Assembly: GCF_900109355.1 (NCBI RefSeq)
Contig: NZ_FOBF01000003.1
Span: forward strand, 1-64,000
Direction: 5' to 3'
DNA: 64,000 nt
Source of the DNA: Nonomuraea pusilla
GTDB taxonomy: Bacteria > Actinomycetota > Actinomycetes > Streptosporangiales > Streptosporangiaceae
Shown here: positions 60,219-64,000 of the stretch, piece by piece
Layout of the letters: the number at the start of each line of letters is the position of its first letter
How positions within the stretch are numbered: the first letter of the stretch is position 1
Translations under genes and position numbers: made by a program
Notes under the pieces: generated by a model
The model's input: the letters and a program-made list of their open reading frames with translations, nothing else
What the model was told of the DNA's origin: nothing
Databases searched by the model: none

Positions 60219-61250
60219 TCAGCTCAGGTCGTAGGTGGTGCGCTTGCCGAAAAACCTGACCTGCGCGAGCGTCACCACGAGGATCACCGCGAACAGCAGC
60301 ATCGACAGCGTCGAGGCGTAGCCGAAGTCGAACTGCTTGAACGCGGTCTGGAAGATCCGGAAGTTGAGCACCTCGGTGCTGCCGCTCGGGCCGCCGTCGG
60401 TCATGACGAAGACCGTGTCGAACACCTGGAAGGCGCCGATCAGGTTCGTCACCATGACGAAGAACATCGTCGGGTTGAGCAGCGGGAGGGTGATGCGCCA
60501 GAACCGCTGCGCCGGCGACGCGCCGTCGGTGGAGGCGGCGTCGTACAGCTCCTGCGGGATGCCCTGCAGCCCGGCCAGGAAGAACAGCATGGTGTAGCCG
60601 GTGTGCTGCCAGACGTTGACCAGCGCGACGGCGGGCAGCGCCCACGCCGGGTCGGAGAGCCAGTCGGGCCCGGTGATCCCCACCAGGGCGAGGGCGCTGT
60701 TGAGCGCGCCGTCGCGCGGGTCGAAGATCCAGTTCCAGACCAGGCCGAGGACGATCGGAGTGGCCATCCACGGCACCACGAACAGCGAGCGGAAGATCCG
60801 CACGCCCTTGACCCGCTGGTTGAGCAGCAGGGCCAGGGTCAGCGCGAGGACGGTCTGCAGCGGGATGCACAGCAGCACGTACAGGACGGTGACCCACAGG
60901 GAGTGCCAGACCTCGCCGTCGCCGGCGAGGGCGCGGTAGTTGTCGAGGCCCGCGAACTCGGGGGCCGACAGCAGCTCCCAGTGGAAGAAGCTGAGGCCGA
61001 GCACCACGGCCACGGGCAGCAGGAGGAAGGCGACGACGCCGAACAGGCTGGGGCCGATGAACAGGTAGGCGTACCAGTCGCCCCTCCCGCGCCGCCGGGC
61101 GGGCCGCGCCGGGACGTCCGGCACGGCCGCCTCGCTCCGGAGCGCGCGCCCGCGCACGCCCACGCCCCCGGGACGCCCGCTCACGACGGCCCCGTCACCG
61201 TCGGAACGGCCGGTCACGACGGCTCCGTCACCATCGGAACGGCCGGTCAC
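60219..61250 (-). CDS. ABC sugar transporter permease, MalF type
   Basis: 343 residues. A basic, repeat-derived N-terminal tail of about 60 residues precedes WYAYLFIGPSLFGVVAFLLLPVAVVLGL and five more helices. The EAA loop is QELYDAASTDGASPAQRFWRITLPLLNP. The GTG at 61250 overlaps the GH36 stop (GTGA) and has GGAG 5 nt upstream. The same GGAG..GTG module recurs at 61217 and, weaker, at 61184 because of a 33-bp tandem repeat, so shorter starts are possible. Confidence 0.85.
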   Translation of the reverse strand: MTGRSDGDGAVVTGRSDGDGAVVSGRPGGVGVRGRALRSEAAVPDVPARPARRRGRGDWYAYLFIGPSLFGVVAFLLLPVAVVLGLSFFHWELLSAPEFAGLDNYRALAGDGEVWHSLWVTVLYVLLCIPLQTVLALTLALLLNQRVKGVRIFRSLFVVPWMATPIVLGLVWNWIFDPRDGALNSALALVGITGPDWLSDPAWALPAVALVNVWQHTGYTMLFFLAGLQGIPQELYDAASTDGASPAQRFWRITLPLLNPTMFFVMVTNLIGAFQVFDTVFVMTDGGPSGSTEVLNFRIFQTAFKQFDFGYASTLSMLLFAVILVVTLAQVRFFGKRTTYDLS

Positions 61251-61260
61251 GACGGCTCCG
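61183..61260. repeat. 33-bp tandem repeat carrying the permease start signals
   Basis: About 2.4 copies of a unit that reads, on the minus strand, GACGGAGCCGTCGTGACC followed by GGCCGTTCCGATGGT. Each copy includes a GGAG and a GTG in the permease frame (61250, 61217; the third copy has GGGG). It encodes repeated GRSDGDGAVVT. Confidence 0.8.
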
Positions 61261-62557
61261 TCGCCGTCGGGACGAGCAGGCGGCGGGTCGTCTCCAGCCC
61301 CCAGTCGTCGAGCGCGGCGATGGGGTCGCTGGAGCCGCGCAGGCCGCCGCTCGCGGCGATGTGGGCCGCCCACTCCTGCCTGGCCTCCACGTCAGGCCGC
61401 ACGATGAGGCAGTCGGGGTCGTTCACCCACCAGCGGGCGTGCAGGAACTCGCGGGCCGCCCCGGTGAGCCGCGCGCCGAGCTGCGACGGCTGGCTGATGT
61501 CGCCGGAGCGGGGGTGGAGCGTGGGGGCGATGTCGGGGCTGACCCGCATGACGTCCACCAGGCCGATGCTGGGCAGCATGGGGGCGCCGCACCCGTGCAG
61601 CGTGGCGTCCGGCCCGGCGCCCTCGCGGACCAGTTCGAGGCCGCGGCGGTAGGCGGCGATCGGGGTGACGTCCTCGTGCCGGGCGCCGGCCAGCGCGCCC
61701 GCGTACAGGTAGTCGAGCTTGAAGTGGGTGACGCCGATGGCGGCGAACGCGCGGAAGACGGTCACGAGGTGCTCGGCGGCGTCCGGGTGGGTGACGTCGA
61801 GGACGGCGAGCTCCTGGTCCCACATGCGCCCGGCCCAGGCGCCCCCGACGAGCCAGTCGGGGTGCTCCTCGCGCAGCCTGCTGCGGTGGCCGACGAGGAA
61901 CGGCGCCGTCCAGATGCCCACGCGCTTCCCGGCGGCGGCGACGGCGTCCACGGTCCGCTCCAGCGAGCCGAACCCGGGCCGCGGGTCCAGCCAGTCGCCG
62001 ATGCCGGCCTCGTAGCCGTCGTCGATGAGGATCATGTCGGCGGGCAGGCCGTGCCGCCGCGCCAGCTCCAGGTTCTCCAGCACGTCGGCGTCGGTGACCT
62101 TGTCCCAGTAGCCGTACCAGGTGCACCACATGGGCGGCACGGCGGCGAAGGCGGAGGGGGCGTGCCCCTCGGCCATGGCGCCGGCCCACTCGCGCAGCGC
62201 CAGGCCGAGGCCGCCCTCGGCGCGCCGGTGACGCACCGGGCCGTCGGCGGAGACGACGAGGCGGCCGCCCTCCTCCCTGACCCGGATCGAGGGCACCTCC
62301 AGCGGTCCCGCCGCCGACCAGACGTCGGTCGAGCCGTCGTCCGCCTCGATGGCGAGCAGCCCCTCCCCCTGGTACGCGCCGTGGGGCACGGGCGTCTCCG
62401 GGCGGTAGGCGAGGACCTGGATGGTCTCGTCGGCGGGCCGGGGCGGCTCCTCTCCCCAGCGGTAGGCGCCCGTGGGGCTCCACGACTGCCATCCGTGCTC
62501 GAACACCCGTGCCTCGTCAGGACGGCACCCGGCCTCACCGACGTCTGAGAAGGACAT
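61247..62557 (-). CDS. Alpha-galactosidase-like enzyme, glycoside hydrolase family 36
   Basis: 436 residues, compact GH36 melibiase form. An N-terminal beta-sandwich (VFEHGWQSWSPTGAYRW) precedes the barrel with PMWCTWYGYWDKVTDADVLENLELA, IDDGYEAGIGDWLDPRPGF, the nucleophile Asp in THFKLDYLYAG, and VMRVSPDIAP with the probable acid/base. No signal peptide, so it acts inside on imported galactosides. The ATG at 62557 is chosen because the promoter -10 box covers the ATG at 62596. It is the first gene of the operon, divergent from the ROK regulator. Confidence 0.86.
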   Translation of the reverse strand: MSFSDVGEAGCRPDEARVFEHGWQSWSPTGAYRWGEEPPRPADETIQVLAYRPETPVPHGAYQGEGLLAIEADDGSTDVWSAAGPLEVPSIRVREEGGRLVVSADGPVRHRRAEGGLGLALREWAGAMAEGHAPSAFAAVPPMWCTWYGYWDKVTDADVLENLELARRHGLPADMILIDDGYEAGIGDWLDPRPGFGSLERTVDAVAAAGKRVGIWTAPFLVGHRSRLREEHPDWLVGGAWAGRMWDQELAVLDVTHPDAAEHLVTVFRAFAAIGVTHFKLDYLYAGALAGARHEDVTPIAAYRRGLELVREGAGPDATLHGCGAPMLPSIGLVDVMRVSPDIAPTLHPRSGDISQPSQLGARLTGAAREFLHARWWVNDPDCLIVRPDVEARQEWAAHIAASGGLRGSSDPIAALDDWGLETTRRLLVPTATEPS

Positions 62558-62595
62558 CAGACCCCATTCCTCTTCACTTTCGAAGGAGCGCTTCA

Positions 62596-62625
62596 TTAGT
62601 AGCAAGGGGTTATGGGTGGGGTCAA
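62596..62625 (-). promoter_or_regulatory. Promoter of the GH36-ABC-PhoD-GH27-GH20 operon
   Basis: On the minus strand TTGACC (62625-62620) and TACTAA (62601-62596) are separated by 18 bases. Transcription would start near 62588, giving a leader of about 30 bases to the ATG at 62557. This rules out the in-frame ATG at 62596 as the translation start. Confidence 0.62.
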
Positions 62626-62630
62626 CGGTG

Positions 62631-62648
62631 AGTTTTTACGGTAAGAAA
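62631..62648. promoter_or_regulatory. Candidate ROK operator
   Basis: AGTTTTTACGGTAAGAAAAG holds a near-perfect inverted repeat (TTTTTAC/GTAAGAA, one mismatch). It is very AT-rich for this genome and lies just upstream of the operon -35 box and 82 bases before the ROK start. It is the obvious site for the divergent regulator. Confidence 0.55.
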
Positions 62649-62729
62649 AGGGATCGCGCAGCCAGGATGACGTCCCTGCCATCGCTGGCATAATGCTTGT
62701 TACAGAGGAGACCTACATTAAGGACGGCG

Positions 62730-63884
62730 ATGGCTGACCTTCGCGGCGGCGACCTGTCACGGCTCAGGCAGCTCAACTCGCTGACCGCCATCAAGGCGCT
62801 GCGCGGCGCCGGGCCGCTCACCCTGTCGGCGCTCGCCGAGCGCACCGGGCTGTCGCGGCCGTCCATGAAGGAGGTCGCCGACGAGCTGGTGGAGCTCGGC
62901 TGGGTCGAGGAGGTGCGGCCCAGCCCCGGCACCATGGGGCGCCCGGCCCGCCGCTACCGCTTCCGCGCCGACAGCGGCCACCTCGTGGGCGTCGACATCG
63001 GGGCGCACAACGTCAGGGCCGCGCTCTCCGACCTCGACGGCGAGATCCTGGCCGAGACCAGGCAGCCCGTCCTGCCCGGCGCCCCCCTCGACGAGCGCCT
63101 GGCCGCCCTCGAACGGGCTATCTCCGGCTGCCTCGCGCTCAGCCGCACCACCGTCGACGACCTCTGGACGATCTCCGTCGGCACCAGCGGCGTCATCGAC
63201 GTCGAGGGGCGCGTCATCTACTCCGCCGCCGTGCCGGCCTGGCGCGACCTCGACCTCGCCGGCCGGGTGCGCGAGATGTTCCCCTGCGAGGTGCTGATCG
63301 AGAACGACAGCCGCCTGGCCGCGCTCGCCGAATCGAGGCGCGGCACCGCCAAGGGAGTGCGGGACATGGTGTTCCTGCACGTCGGCAGGCGCATGGGCGC
63401 CGCCGCCGTCATCGGCGGCACGGTGCACAGAGGGTTCGGCGCGGCGTCGGGCGAGATCGTCATGCTGCCCGAGTCGCGCTGGTTCGACGCGCCCGAGCAC
63501 CTGAACGGGTGCGCCGTCGTCCCCGAGGGCACCCCGCCCGAGGACGCCGCCGGCTACACGCTGGCGGCGGCCAGGAACGGCGACCCCGTCGCGCTGGAGG
63601 CCGTCGGACGCTACGTCGACGACCTGGCCGTGGGCACCGCCGCCATGGTGCTCATCCTCGACCCCGAGGTCGTGGTGCTCGGCGGCGGCTTCTCCCGGTC
63701 GGCCGACGTCCTGCTGCCGCCGCTGCGCGAACGGCTCGAACGCCGCTGCATGCGGATGCCCGAGGTGCGGGCGTCCACGCTGGGCGACGAGTGCGTGGTC
63801 GTGGGCGCCATCGACTACGCCGTGGAGCACCTGGACCGGCAGCTGTTCGCCCCGGACGCGGGCCCCCTCCCCCTCACCCGCTGA
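62730..63884 (+). CDS. ROK-family transcriptional regulator without zinc motif
   Basis: 384 residues. Winged helix: LNSLTAIKALRGAGPLTLSALAERTGLSRPSMKEVADELVELGWVEE. ROK domain: LVGVDIGAHNVRAAL, ENDSRLAALAESRRG, FGAASGEIVMLPES and VVVLGGGFSRSADVLLPPL. The canonical CxCGxxGC zinc site and the ExGH sugar-binding motif are absent, so sugar sensing may differ from Mlc/NagC types. The ATG at 62730 follows AAGGA at 5 nt. Divergent from, and presumably controlling, the glycosidase/ABC operon. Confidence 0.87.
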   Translation: MADLRGGDLSRLRQLNSLTAIKALRGAGPLTLSALAERTGLSRPSMKEVADELVELGWVEEVRPSPGTMGRPARRYRFRADSGHLVGVDIGAHNVRAALSDLDGEILAETRQPVLPGAPLDERLAALERAISGCLALSRTTVDDLWTISVGTSGVIDVEGRVIYSAAVPAWRDLDLAGRVREMFPCEVLIENDSRLAALAESRRGTAKGVRDMVFLHVGRRMGAAAVIGGTVHRGFGAASGEIVMLPESRWFDAPEHLNGCAVVPEGTPPEDAAGYTLAAARNGDPVALEAVGRYVDDLAVGTAAMVLILDPEVVVLGGGFSRSADVLLPPLRERLERRCMRMPEVRASTLGDECVVVGAIDYAVEHLDRQLFAPDAGPLPLTR

Positions 63885-64000
63885 CCAACGCCCCCCGGCC
63901 TTCGCACCGCCACGGACGGGCGCGGGCCCGGTGCAGCGGCTCGCCCGGCTCGCGAGCCCGACGACGGTGTGCGGCCCCACGGGCCGGGGCCGGGTGCTCC
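63885..64000. other. Window end, no gene seen
   Basis: GC-rich non-coding sequence. It contains a 12-bp palindrome GGCTCGCGAGCC (63947-63958) that may belong to a terminator for the ROK gene. Confidence 0.4.

Noticed and set aside
36141..62557. Missing ABC ATPase genes as evidence of broken transporters
   Set aside because: Actinobacterial carbohydrate importers commonly lack a local ATPase and share an MsiK-type protein encoded elsewhere.

Overview
The window is high-GC actinobacterial DNA. It has an actinobacterial integration host factor (mIHF), GTG and even TTG starts, many 1-4 nt stop/start overlaps (GTGA, ATGA), the CE1758/CE1759 flavin pair, a leader-controlled leuA and ABC sugar importers without their own ATPase. 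The gene families fit a Streptosporangiales-type soil actinomycete, Nonomuraea-like. That placement is my inference from family content, not a search result.

Layout. 1-9.4 kb: end of an IS630 transposase, pabB-pabC for p-aminobenzoate, a LysR regulator divergent from a dehydrogenase-RidA fusion, an ArsR-hutH pair, a hemerythrin/ferritin-like divergent pair and a DUF574 methyltransferase. 9.4-14.4 kb: an MFS exporter, a DinB-like protein, a tRNA Gly-Cys-Val cluster with a strong terminator, a two-component flavin monooxygenase and a DUF899 protein. 14.4-17.5 kb: a secreted GH46 chitosanase behind a large perfect hairpin, then a tightly overlapped one-carbon operon (cyclodeaminase-like protein, FolD-like protein, glutamine amidotransferase). 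17.4-30.6 kb: acyl-CoA synthetase, a repeat-expanded hydrolase, endonuclease V, small membrane proteins, an HxlR/oxidoreductase pair, a 29-codon secreted mini-peptide gene, several decayed genes (TauE/SafE half, frameshifted PyrF-like gene, half of a RibD_C reductase) and leuA with a leucine leader peptide opposite a GntR regulator.

30.7-40.5 kb is the most striking block. It is one minus-strand operon of nine genes: LacI regulator, two ABC permeases, a solute-binding lipoprotein, four consecutive ADP-ribosylglycohydrolase paralogs and ribokinase. Every junction overlaps or is at most 9 nt, behind LacI-type operators. I read it as import, deribosylation and phosphorylation of a ribose-containing compound. 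The substrate is unknown.

40.7-52.9 kb: MFS/ROK divergent pair, GlcG-like protein, mIHF, a DesK-like two-component system opposite an acyltransferase, GNAT acetyltransferase, a DUF3516 helicase and small genes. 52.1-63.9 kb: a second ABC-importer operon with GH36, GH27 and GH20 glycosidases and a Tat-exported PhoD phosphodiesterase, divergent from a ROK regulator. It looks built to dismantle a phosphate-containing glycopolymer bearing alpha-galactosyl and beta-N-acetylhexosaminyl groups.
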